NCBI GenBank assembly: GCA_012934845.2
Contig: WNNJ02002059.1
Span: 120,930-184,929 of the forward strand
Direction of reading: 5' to 3'
DNA: 64,000 nucleotides
Origin: Pomphorhynchus laevis
Lineage: Eukaryota > Acanthocephala > Palaeacanthocephala > Echinorhynchida > Pomphorhynchidae
Each line of letters begins with the position of its first letter. Positions within the stretch are counted from its first letter, which is position 1. The translations under genes were made by a program, and so were the position numbers. The notes beneath the pieces are model-generated. The model did no database searches and was not told the origin of the DNA. It was given only the letters and a program-made list of their open reading frames with translations. Of this stretch, positions 22,858 through 32,336 are shown piece by piece.

Positions 22858-25218
22858 ATGCAAAGCAATCAAGAGCCTTTTCACTGAATATCCTTCAGTG
22901 GAATTCGGGAGGTGCTTCTGCCTTTAGCCTTTTATCTGGTAGAGATGCAGATGTTATAGTCCTTCAGGAGACGCGGTCTATCTGTATCCCCTAGGACATT
23001 ACTCGATTTATTCCCAGCATATATTCACCCACTTCACTCCGTATATAACCCCTCCTCACTCCTCTTCATCTCAAGGTCTTTCAACCTTAGTTAAATGCTC
23101 CTTAAGATCTTCCCTCCTTCTTAACTTTTCTTGTCCAGCCCGATCTTGTTTAGCTATATCACTTCGTAAGAACGGTAAACGCATCGGCATAGCCAATATT
23201 TATTTACGGCCAGGAGAAATTCACAGGAACCGTGACCTCCTGGATCGTATATTAGGTAGTGGCTATGACATGTTACTTGGTGACTTCAACGACAGAACTG
23301 GTCGTTGGATTAATGCAGCAAACCGCAGAGCCAGGAACGACTATCTTATTCACAAACCACCATCCCCCACCTTTCATTGCTCAACAACTAATTCACTCCT
23401 CGACATATTAATGCTACATAAGAAGTGGTTGTTGAAACCCATCTGTACCGAGCAGTCGCGCCAAAAACAGACCACCTCTCATTATCTCATTCGTTTGAGG
23501 TTAGAGAAAGATACGTTGCTGAGGAGAAGGTTCCACTTTGATCCCGTCAGGGTGGCCTTCTTTCAGGCAGCTATCCAACTCTTCCACCGAATTGGGAATG
23601 AGAATTTGACCGAATTTAATACCTACCTCTCTTCGCAAGCTACCGCGATACTATCGACTACCTATAAAGGTCGTATATACAATCCCACTCCAACAAAACT
23701 CAAGGTCCTAGCTAAAATGCTAAACCTTCATAATCTCCCTATTTCCACCAGACAAGCACTCTCGAATGAATACTGGAGCACTAAATATAGGATTCAGCTG
23801 AGCAGAGATAAGGCAAGCATTTATCGCCTTAGCTCTTCTCAATATTCCTTCTTGAAGATATTAAAGAAGGAGAAGTTTGTCTGTTGGAACAATAGAGCAT
23901 TATATTGGATCGGTAGAATATGCCTTCATAAAGTTTTGAAGGAGTCACTATCCCTACACAATTATGGAGCCACTCAATCACCCCAACCAATTCCACCTTG
24001 GTGTGACTTCAGGAGTAGGGACTTATCTGTTACAGATATCCTTAACTCCTGGGGGCCACTCCCTGGCACCTCCAAATCCACGCGCCACTCTCCACTCGTG
24101 TTTGTCAGCTTTTGACATACAGTCAGAGAAAGGAGGTCGCCATAACAATGCTATTAGCCTCCACGTCCGACATTGCTAGAATAAACATCAGCCGTCGTGT
24201 TTTTATACCAAAAAAGAAGTCGATTTCATGTCCTAAAGATCCGCGACCCATTTGTATTCAAAACTCCCTCATCTCCATTTACGAAACAGCGCTTGCGCGT
24301 AAAATCCGCGATCATCTAAGTAGGCGAAATTTAATCCCACCAGGTTTTCATGGGTACGTAAAAGATCGCTCGGTCCGTTCAGCAATAGGTGAAGTGCAAC
24401 AGTTTTGTCAAGATAACAGTCATCAGCTTGCTGTGGCTGTTTTTCTTGACTTCTCTGCTGCATTTGATCGCTTTTCCATTCTTTTTGTTATCACTTCTCT
24501 CAGGTCCCTCGCGTTGCCTGCGAGAATTGTTTACAGGGTGGAAATATTGCTGTACACCAAGCGATTCTTCTATGAAGACGACCCAGATGCACGTCAGTTC
24601 TACCATATTACAGTTGTGCCTCAAGGCTCCCCACTTTCTCCAATCTTGTATCTTGCTGCATTCATTGAACTCTACAAAAAATTCAAACACGATCAACATC
24701 TTGTGGTATACGCTGATGATACTACATCCCTGTTCTCTAGACGAAGGTGCAAAGATGTAGTCTCTGACATCAGCCGTTTCTTTACAAGATTAAAAGATCA
24801 GCTGCCATTTTCCAACCTTGTTTTTAACTCCTCCAGATCGCAGGTGGTTGTCTTTCATGGCGCTCCAGCGACAATGAAAAACCTTAGGAGATTAGCACTC
24901 TCAGCTCTATCTTCTATCCTGACTAATCAACCTCTCCCTACCTTCACAAGTCGAGTAAAATACCTGGGGTTTACCATTATGGTGAACTGTTCAGCGAAAG
25001 CTGACCTGGATGAACTAAAACCTATCCTGAAGAGAGCTAGATGGGTCCTGAAACGGGCTCAACATCTGCCATTGAAAGAGAAAACCCAAGTGCGCCTCTG
25101 GGGTACTTGGGCTATCTCGGGATTAGTCTTCTTTTCAAGAGGACGTTGCCCAGAACAAAGACTAAGGTTTCTTAAGCTCCTCATCTCGAGATTACCGAGC
25201 ATCGTCCGCCTCGATTGA
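22858..25218 (+). pseudogene. LINE copy D ORF2, endonuclease plus RT
   Basis: The endonuclease starts near 22858, with LQETRS near 22960 and MLLGDFNDRTGRWIN from 23270. The RT runs through LSLHNYGATQ, FLDFSAAFDR, VVPQGSPLSPILY, VVYADDTTSLF and KYLGFTI, ending at a stop after SIVRLD at 25218. A frame change lies near 24110. In the sisters the frame continues a little further into the WFSRRAACWIGW segment, which is still readable after the stop. Confidence 0.8.
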
Positions 25219-25437
25219 ATTCTTTGGGGTGGGAGTGAAAGACCCCGGTGGTTTAGTCGGAGAGCGGCGTGTTGGATTGGCTGGAGGTCTCAGATCCCTG
25301 TTGGACCTGAGGCCATAACAGATCTGAAGACGAAAGAAATATTTACTTGGGAAGAACATTAACATTACTTTTTTAGCATGTTTCCTTTTTTAATTAGCTA
25401 TCTGTTGTCATTTATTAAGAAAATCTTTATTATTATG

Positions 25438-25644
25438 GTATTTACTACTAAACAGAGATTGACCGAGCCATATTTTTTAGTAGGTTAAGAATGCTTATCA
25501 ATGTAGTTGAATAATAAATCAAAATTGGTCATCTTTAAAAAAGTTTGAGAAATAATTAGCATACAAAGCTTTATAATAATTAGAGATTGTTAAATTGAGG
25601 ATTTATTATCAAAAAATTTGTAAAATTTTATTATCAAAAGATAT
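25438..25644. other. Short AT-rich spacer
   Basis: No coding or repeat was recognised between two LINE copies. Confidence 0.4.
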
Positions 25645-26783
25645 GTTGGAGGGATAGAGCCTTGGGTTCGATTGGAAAAATTGGTCTTGATAATGTTTTG
25701 GAGGAGTCATTATCCCTACACAATTATGGCGCCACTCAATCGCATCATCCAATCTTGCCTCGGGGAGACTTTAGGAGTAGAGATCTATCTGTCACAGGTA
25801 TTCTTAACTTCTTAGGGCATCTTCCGAGCACATCCAGATCTGTCGCTCCACTGTCTTCTTGTGTCTGTCAGCTTTTGACAGCCGAACAAGGAAGAGAAGT
25901 GGTCGTCACAATGATTTAAACCTCCTCTTCCGACGTGGTTGGCATTAACATTAGTAGACGTGTTTTTATTCCAAAGAAAAATCCGGTCTCTTGTCCTAAA
26001 GACCTGCTGCCCATTTCGATTCAGAATTCCCTGGTGTCAATTTACGAGAAAGCGCTTGCGCTTAAAATCCGCGATCAGGTAAGTAGGCGAAATTTAGTCC
26101 CACCAGGTTTCCATGGGTTCGTCTAAGGTCGTTCGGTCCATTCAGCAGTAGGTGAAGTGGATCAGTTTTGTCAGGAGAATAGTCATCAACTTGCTGTGGC
26201 TGTTTTCCTTGATGTTTCTGCTGCATTTAACATGCATATCCATTCCCTTTGTTATCTATTCTCTCAGGTCCCTGTGGTTGCATGTTATAATTGTTAGCAG
26301 GGTAGAGATACTGCTATAAGTAAAATATGTATGGTTCACCGTTACGGTGAACTAGTTGGCGAAAGCTGACCTGGATATACCTAAACGTATCCTGTAGAGA
26401 GCTAGGTGCTCCATGAAACGGGCCCAGCATCTGTCAGTTAAAGGCAAAACTCATGTGCGCCTCTGGGGTACTTGGGCTATCTTGGGATTAGTCTTCTTTT
26501 CTAGAGGGAGTTTCCCAGAGCAAAGGCTAAGGTTTCTTAAGGTGCTCGTCTCTGGTTTACGCAGCATAGTCCGCCTCGATTGGACTCTTCGGGGGGGGGG
26601 TGAAAGACCCCGGGTAGTTTAGTCGTAAGGCGGCGTATTGGATTGGTTCAAGGACTCAGATCCTACTGGGCATGAGGCCATGAATACTCTACTGACTGAT
26701 CATATAGTTTTTCATATAGTTTTTCATATTGATCATATAGTTTTTTAACCCTTTTATATTATTTATAAGAAAATCTTTATTAT
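25645..26783 (+). mobile_element. LINE family 1, copy E (5'-truncated, internal deletion)
   Basis: Starts within the RT (ALGSIGKIGLDNVLEESL) and reads DLLPISIQNSLVSIYEKAL. It then jumps near 26320 to the C-terminal VNWSAK-equivalent region, so the palm with YADD is missing. The 3' end has the family tail (AAATCTTTATTATTA at about 26770-26783). It is a dead-on-arrival copy with an internal deletion. Confidence 0.8.
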
Positions 26784-26939
26784 TAAAATTAGTTAAAAAA
26801 TGTTCTTTGTTTTTTGATCTTCTTTGGTTCATAAAGGCTAATATCTCATAAGAATTATAAAAATGTGTGAATAATAATCTAAATATATTTATACTAGAAT
26901 ACTTAAGATCATATACCATTACTGGATCCTCCATTTACC

Positions 26940-27051
26940 AGTTTAATGAATTTATAATTTTTTAATTGAATTTATTGCATATTTCAAATTGAGGTGGAGT
27001 GCAGGAAAAATCTATAGAAAGTAACCTATAGTTGCAATCTAGTGTTGACCC
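26940..27051. repeat. Small repeat (matches 29285-29360)
   Basis: ATTTCAAATTGAGGTGGAG, then GAAAAATCTATAG, corresponds to ATTTCATATTGAGGTGGATG, then TAAAATTTATAGG, at 29318-29356. It is probably the end of a small transposable element, since it directly borders the gene fragment at 27052. Confidence 0.45.
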
Positions 27052-27165
27052 AGGCCTACTTACAGAATTTCTTAATATAGTTAATGTATTTATCGTACAT
27101 TGCAGGCCTGGGTCAAGAATAAATTCTAAATATATAATTATTTTCTTATACGAGTCTTGGATTTT
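27052..27165 (+). pseudogene. Copied fragment of the membrane-protein gene at 27644-28759
   Basis: From GGCCTACTTACAGAATTTCT through GCATTGCAGGCCTGGGTCAA to the ATATAATTATTTTCTTATAC end, this copies 28228-28345 in direct orientation, with about one base in eight different by eye. It covers only the middle of that ORF and has no start or stop. It is a small local duplication or transposon-carried fragment. Confidence 0.75.
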
Positions 27166-27574
27166 AAAAATAAAATATAAAATTATATAATTATTTTTAT
27201 AATTTTTTTTAAATTTGACCTTTAGTTCAACAAGTATAAGCAATGCTTTTAAAGCTAGAAAATCGTTTGGCTTTTGAAAACTTTCCCAAACTCTTCAAAG
27301 CAACTGAAAAATTAACTATATCATGTTATTTCGATTAAGATAACATGACAAATAGCAGAAATCTAAAAATAAGATAAATGTAAGATTGGTAAGTAATTAT
27401 AATAACAATTAACATGTATAAAGACTAAATTAACCATGATTCATTGATTATATCGGTATTTTTTGCTCATCTTTAATTGTGAAATATTTGACAAAAATAG
27501 ATGATTATTCTTTGTTTTATGGCCAAACTCTGTAATGAATACTATACTTTTGGCGCCTTTTCAATCAGTCATTT
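27166..27574. other. AT-rich upstream region
   Basis: No promoter motif could be assigned with confidence. The possible splice acceptor CAATCAG at about 27567 precedes the open frame that begins at 27571. Confidence 0.35.
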
Positions 27575-27643
27575 GTGGGATTACGACATTTACTATATTG
27601 CGATTATCGTGAAAAAACTAGGATTTTGTATCCCACTATAGGA

Positions 27644-28759
27644 ATGGTAGATGAACGAATGCTGTCCGGTACGTATTATTCATTCAAGAGACCGATAAAT
27701 AAAAGTTTATATAATTACAGCTGTAAGAGTCCTTTAGTGCAAAATCGCTTGGATATATATAAATGTGCGATACAAAATCATATTAAACTATGTTTATCGT
27801 ATGCCCTCATATTGTATTGCTCATATAAATCCATAAAGCCAAAAAAGCAAAGGAAAGGTGACAATCCTTTAAACTTCATATTGAATTGGAGATGTGTTTT
27901 GGTGTCCTTTGGATGGATACTATTTTGTGGAGCCTGTGATCGTTTCTGTGAACGAACTGTTCAATGCTTTCACTCATCCTGCCGGTCAATAGTAGGCAAT
28001 GGTCTGTGTTATGGAATTATGCTTGTAGTTTGTTGCTACGTTTCAAATTACATTGATGAACGCTTTCTTGACTATATTCCTCATTTAGTGATAAGTTTCA
28101 GCTGTCTTTCTGTCCTTCTTTCTTTTTTAAGATATTATATACTTCAAATGTCCGCGTGGAGAAGTAAAGGTGGACATTATTTGTTTGTAAGCTCATCCAC
28201 TTCAGAAGAATACTTCTATTCTAAGCTCGGCCTACTTACAGAATTTCTTATTATAGTAAACGTATTTATGGTGCATTGCAGGCCTGGGTCAAGAATAAAT
28301 TCTAAATATATAATTATCTGTCTTATTCGAGCTTTGGATTGCTCGATTGAACTCCTCTCATATTCACCGAATATCATTCAACACAGAGCATCAGAAAATG
28401 GGAAGCAACAAGAATTTAATACTGGAATAAGTTTTCTAGAACATCTTTTGTCATCGATTGTATGCCAACCGTTTTCCATATTAATCCAAATTTATTGTTT
28501 TTCAAAGTCTACTAATTTCAATAAAGGAAAAAGTCAATCCATGACATCGAACTCTGATTTGCTACTTTGTGTAATGGCCGTCATTAGCAGTATCCTAAGA
28601 CGACGTTTAAACAAATGCACATCGATAAGAACTAATGTTAAAACTCAACATCCGCTTGTATTCGCTTTACCATACGAAATAACTATATCGTGGTTAATTC
28701 ACAATAATAAGCTATCAAATTACTTACCAATTATAAACCTTATTTGTTCAACATTTTAG
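27644..28759 (+). CDS. Multi-pass membrane protein, family not recognised
   Basis: An open frame without introns. The first ATG is at 27644, but the frame is open from about 27571, so the block could also be a long 3' exon starting at an acceptor near 27567. From the ATG it encodes 371 residues. At least six hydrophobic segments are visible, for example LCLSYALILYCSY, LVSFGWILFCGAC, YGIMLVVCCYVSNYI, LVISFSCLSVLLSFL and LTEFLIIVNVFMVHC. Cysteines are frequent. A lysine-rich loop (KPKKQRKGD) and an arginine/lysine tail suggest cytosolic faces. The spacing of cysteines made me consider TMEM135, but I could not align it. A fragment of the ORF is copied at 27052-27165. Codon use looks like an AT-rich host gene. 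Confidence 0.55.
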   Translation: MVDERMLSGTYYSFKRPINKSLYNYSCKSPLVQNRLDIYKCAIQNHIKLCLSYALILYCSYKSIKPKKQRKGDNPLNFILNWRCVLVSFGWILFCGACDRFCERTVQCFHSSCRSIVGNGLCYGIMLVVCCYVSNYIDERFLDYIPHLVISFSCLSVLLSFLRYYILQMSAWRSKGGHYLFVSSSTSEEYFYSKLGLLTEFLIIVNVFMVHCRPGSRINSKYIIICLIRALDCSIELLSYSPNIIQHRASENGKQQEFNTGISFLEHLLSSIVCQPFSILIQIYCFSKSTNFNKGKSQSMTSNSDLLLCVMAVISSILRRRLNKCTSIRTNVKTQHPLVFALPYEITISWLIHNNKLSNYLPIINLICSTF

Positions 28760-29284
28760 ATCAAAAACGATCTGTTATCTTTTTCATTTTTGCTATGTTC
28801 TTCAAATCCTCAAAATTGAAACAACATCTAAATGATATTTATTGTAATATAAATTTTCATGCTAATAGAAATAATGATAAAAAAATATTAAATACTTATT
28901 ATTGCGAACATATATTTACTAGTGAATTTGCCGATGTACATCAATTTTTCAAGCAATGATCTCTTTAATTTTCCAAGTATTTTTGCTATTAATTTTTCAT
29001 TATTAAACAATATGCTCTTAACTAGATTTGTAAGTACATTACCATTTGGAGATCAACAATTGAAGTGATGTACTTGCAAATTCTTCATTAAATAAAAATT
29101 GGGTGAAAAGATAAAATATTAAACTTATCTTAATATTATGATATTAAGTTCTAAATTATTTTAAAATCAAAATTAATTCTATGATTCTACACAAGCATAC
29201 GCCATAGTTTAGTTTTAACTTTAATTTTTTAATAAAAATGAAAGTTAAGACCTATATTCAAAGCTACGAATAATCAAATAGTAC
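28760..29284. other. AT-rich region downstream of the membrane-protein ORF
   Basis: A second small frame overlaps the end (28744-28959) without recognisable homology. AATAAA occurs near 29090 and could be the polyadenylation signal of the upstream ORF. Confidence 0.35.
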
Positions 29285-29690
29285 AAAATAAAAAATTGTC
29301 AATTTGAATTCAACAATATTTCATATTGAGGTGGATGATAGGTAAAATTTATAGGAAACAAGCCACTAAGTGTTGCTGTTTCGACATATTTTGTCTCATC
29401 AGTAACGGATACCGCCCACTGTTGGTTGCAGAGGAAGCTCGCCAGACAGCCAACACAATATCCTTTAAGTGTAAATTCATACACCTGAAATATTCACAGG
29501 ACGCTGACCGATTTCCGCCAACGTCCTGTGGGCGGAAATTCATTTAACTGGTTTATGGATGATCCATAAGTGTTGATCCAGTATTGGCATTTTGTTATGT
29601 TTGCGTTCGACAAGAGTTCTAAAATCCCAGTAATAAATAACGTTATGTTACGTCCTGTGGATATTTCAGGTGTAGTTTACTGTTGTAAAC
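29285..29690. mobile_element. Small non-coding repeat element with inverted repeats
   Basis: The left part matches the repeat at 26940-27051. Inside, GTAAATTCATACACCTGAAA plus TATTCACAGGACG (29469-29501) is mirrored by the reverse complement at about 29653-29688 (GTCCTGTGGATATTTCAGGT plus GTAGTTTAC). A second hairpin pairs ATTTCCGCC with GGCGGAAAT. No protein frame is convincing. It is likely a non-autonomous element. Confidence 0.5.
29379..29402 (-). ncRNA. Hammerhead-ribozyme-like catalytic core
   Basis: On the minus strand the sequence reads CTGATGA, then GACA-AAATA-TGTC, then GAAA. That is the conserved core of the hammerhead ribozyme with a perfect 4-bp stem II. A weak stem III (ACAGC with GCTTGT) can be drawn, but I could not build stem I, so self-cleavage is unproven. 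Hammerhead motifs are known from Penelope-like elements, and that family is present in this window. Confidence 0.35.
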
Positions 29691-30473
29691 TTAAAATAGT
29701 ATTATAAAATCTGCTTAATTCAAAAATAAGTCAGCTATAATTAGGCTACTATTACCCACATTTGAACACCTTTTATTTGTCTAAATAAAGATGTCCCTAC
29801 CTTTAAATAATTTTGATTTATTAAAATATTAAAGGATTCTAATAATTCAATTTTATCCATATATTTATATTTACCTGATATAAATCAGACATTTTATCCA
29901 GATATTTATATTTACCTGATATATATCTATATTATATATAATGAATAGTTGCTAGGTCACACGAGGTGACTTTCGCATTGAAAACCAGCTACAGAATCCT
30001 TCCTTCATGATATCCAATTCCATACACCCTGACTACTTACGGCCACATTGCCACAGCCGTTTTCGTTTCGCCCGCTTTTTGCCACATGTTGGTAGCCCCG
30101 GGCGAAACCTATATATATATATATTCTTTTGTAGAATTAATACTGGAATAGCGTTTTATGCCCGTATTAATTTCGATTACTCTACAATATTTTTTTGAAG
30201 TGTGCTTTAATTACTCTAAGTATTTTATATAAACAGAAAGTGGTTTTGATGTAGCATTTAAAGCACTACATATGAACGTAGGATTTATTTAATTTTTATG
30301 TAATTTTTAATTCTATATTAATCGTTTTATTTTCGGATTCTATCGTTATACTTTTTTATTTTGGGCAATATTTCCAATTAACGTTGATTAATAAAAAATG
30401 TAAGAGATCGTCATATTAAAAGTTGTCATTTTATTCAACATCAGTGGACTAAATCAATCATTCTATTGACAAA
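29691..30473. other. Intergenic region with tandem repeat and GC hairpin
   Basis: Two 41-bp units (TTTTATCC, then ATTTATATTTACCTGATATA) lie at 29851-29891 and 29892-29927. A GC-richer island at about 29950-30110 holds a perfect 10-bp inverted repeat: GTTTCGCCCG at 30065-30074 and CGGGCGAAAC at 30099-30108. No gene is seen. Confidence 0.5.
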
Positions 30474-30520
30474 TTGATTGATCTTAGATCAATCAAATTG
30501 ATTGATCTTAGATCAATCAA
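30474..30520. repeat. Two tandem 23-bp near-palindromes
   Basis: TTGATTGATCT/TAGATCAATCAA occurs at 30474-30496 and 30498-30520, identical in both. It lies about 260 bases beyond the 3' end of the kinase ORF. Confidence 0.7.
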
Positions 30521-30726
30521 TATTATAGATTAACAATCGTTGATCTATAGTATTGATCTATGGTATACAACAATCGTTATATAACATTTATGCTAAATAA
30601 AATTTACGTTTTATCAAAATTTAGCTCAACAGTATGTTATTATATGGCGATCTGACCATAAACGACATAAATAATGTCACAGAAAATTATTACAGAAATA
30701 ATAGTTTCAATAACAATTTTCATCTT

Positions 30727-30732
30727 TTTATT
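30727..30732 (-). terminator. Polyadenylation signal candidate for the kinase
   Basis: AATAAA on the minus strand, about 48 bases past the kinase stop codon. Confidence 0.4.
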
Positions 30733-30779
30733 CATAAACAATTTTCACTTACAAAAATGCATTTTATATTTTTGAATAT

Positions 30780-31706
30780 TCATAAAAATGTATTTTCATG
30801 ATGAGAATACAGCGAGTTTAACGATGATGCCCAATTATAAGGGTGTATTAGAGAATGGGTGTATCTATGAGCGAGTACTTGCTCAATACAGGGTCTATTT
30901 TGAGGATTCAATTGAAGACAACGATATATTAGATCATAGAGATCTTCATCTTTAGTCATCGGTATGCTGAGTTTATTCATAGCATTTATAATAAAGTTTT
31001 GCTTATCTATCGAGAAAGCGTATTGTAGCCGATCTAAATAGCTTTTACCGAAGGTCATTTCAAATAAAATGCACCCTAGTGCCCATACATCACATTTTTG
31101 GGAAAATATACCAAATGGCTTTGATATTAGAACCTCAGGGCTGACATAATCTATTGTTCCTCTAAAATAGCTTACCACTTGATGTCCGCAATTGTGATTA
31201 TGAACGTCAATTGGCAACGCATAACCAAAATCGATAATCTTTATTCCATCATTAGTCATAATAAAATTTTGTGGCTTAATATCTGCGTGAATAATGCCCT
31301 CCCTGTGCACTGATGCAGTTGCCTGTACCATATCTGACCAGATGACTCCTCGATTTGGTTCTTTTACGTATTTGCTTATTCTCGAAACTCCAGGTACCGA
31401 CTTTCCTAATTCCATTACGATTGATCCCTTTTGATCAAAGAGTTCGGAATTATATAGATTAACCACTCGATAATTGTTCAAAAGTTTTTCCAGAGACCAT
31501 AATTCCGTAAGAAATTGCTGACGGTATATTTTCTGACTGTCCACATTTGAATCAGCTTTAAACGCTTGAGTTTTTACTGCTACCAGACGGTTTGTTGAGC
31601 ATTCTAAGGCTTTATAGACTTTTGACTTCTTACCACTTCCTAATTTACCAATTATTTTATAGCTTTCATTGTTAACACTTATTTTGCAATTGTGATAATG
31701 CATCAT
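30780..31706 (-). CDS. Mps1/TTK-type protein kinase, kinase domain only
   Basis: A 308-residue intronless frame that is nearly all kinase domain. Visible motifs: glycine loop GSGKKSKV (23-30), VAVK lysine (45), catalytic loop HADIKPQNF (140-148), DFG (159-161), GTIDYVSPE in place of the usual APE (183-191), DVWALGCILFEM (206-217) and the late arginine in NPQNRP. The patterns HADIKPQNF, GTIDYVSPE, MTFGKSYL and LAHRYTHSLIHP resemble the spindle-checkpoint kinase Mps1/TTK, which phosphorylates kinetochore proteins. All catalytic residues are present. The long N-terminal region of TTK is absent. Either this is a short retrogene-like paralogue, or the N-terminal exons lie upstream and the chosen ATG is internal. 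The first ATG (31704-31706) follows an in-frame non-coding stretch. Another serine/threonine kinase family remains possible. Confidence 0.8.
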   Translation of the reverse strand: MMHYHNCKISVNNESYKIIGKLGSGKKSKVYKALECSTNRLVAVKTQAFKADSNVDSQKIYRQQFLTELWSLEKLLNNYRVVNLYNSELFDQKGSIVMELGKSVPGVSRISKYVKEPNRGVIWSDMVQATASVHREGIIHADIKPQNFIMTNDGIKIIDFGYALPIDVHNHNCGHQVVSYFRGTIDYVSPEVLISKPFGIFSQKCDVWALGCILFEMTFGKSYLDRLQYAFSIDKQNFIINAMNKLSIPMTKDEDLYDLIYRCLQLNPQNRPCIEQVLAHRYTHSLIHPYNWASSLNSLYSHHENTFL

Positions 31707-32150
31707 TGTAAATGAACATTAAAATAAAATTGCTGTTAGTGCAATTAGTTTACATAACGCTTACTCTCTCTATATGATTGTTAGCTAAATTCAAATTTCA
31801 CGAGAATGATGTAGCTGTACACTCACGAAAAGATATTAATTTCCATATCAAGGACGTAAAATTCAATCGCTGAACAATTTGTACACATGGAATTAAGTTT
31901 GTATTTTTCCTCGTTTCATTATTCCAAAAGATGTGCTATTTAGTTTTATGTTTTTAGAATCTATTTTCGAAAATTAAGTTGTTTTCAGAAGCTATTTTTT
32001 GTTTTCCAAATGTAACTTGTATTTCAAGTTGTAACTTTTGCTTTGCTAAAATACAGGCTTTCAGTATTTGATATTAACTTTTGGTTAAAATATTAATATC
32101 AATAATAAATATAGTTGATATTAATAATCATATGATGATTAATAATTATT
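31707..32150. other. AT-rich region upstream of the kinase
   Basis: No further kinase exons or clear promoter motif were recognised. Confidence 0.35.
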
Positions 32151-32336
32151 ATTAATTTTTGATTTAGCATATTTCTATAATTATTAATTTTTGATTTAGC
32201 ATATTTCTATAATTATTAATTTTTGATTTAGCATATTTCTATAATTATTAATTTTTGATTTAGCATATTTCTATAATTATTAATTTTTGATTTAGCATAT
32301 TTCTATAATTATTAATTTTTGATTTAGCATATTTCA
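32151..32336. repeat. 32-bp tandem repeat, six copies
   Basis: GATTTAGCATATTTCTATAA starts at 32161, 32193, 32225, 32257, 32289 and 32321: an exact 32-base period with almost no variation. The array lies about 450 bases upstream of the kinase start. There are no variable spacers, so it is a minisatellite. Confidence 0.95.

Larger units (their letters stand above)
21885..25437 (+). mobile_element. LINE family 1, copy D (long, broken)
   Basis: Same order as LINE A: gag-like ORF1, endonuclease, RT, and a 3' tail ending CTTTATTATTATGG. The 5' part of ORF1 is degraded from about 21888. Several stops and frameshifts affect ORF1 and the endonuclease. The RT is open from 24112 to 25218. Confidence 0.85.

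Noticed and set aside
27644-28759. TMEM135 assignment for the membrane protein
   Set aside because: Hydrophobic spacing was only loosely similar and no signature stretch could be aligned.
29379-29402. A complete, active hammerhead ribozyme
   Set aside because: Core and stem II are present but stem I could not be drawn and stem III needs a bulge. Kept only as a core-like motif; the same applies to 62584-62606 and 62681-62703.
32151-32336. CRISPR-like array
   Set aside because: The 32-bp units are directly adjacent without spacers, and the genome is eukaryotic.
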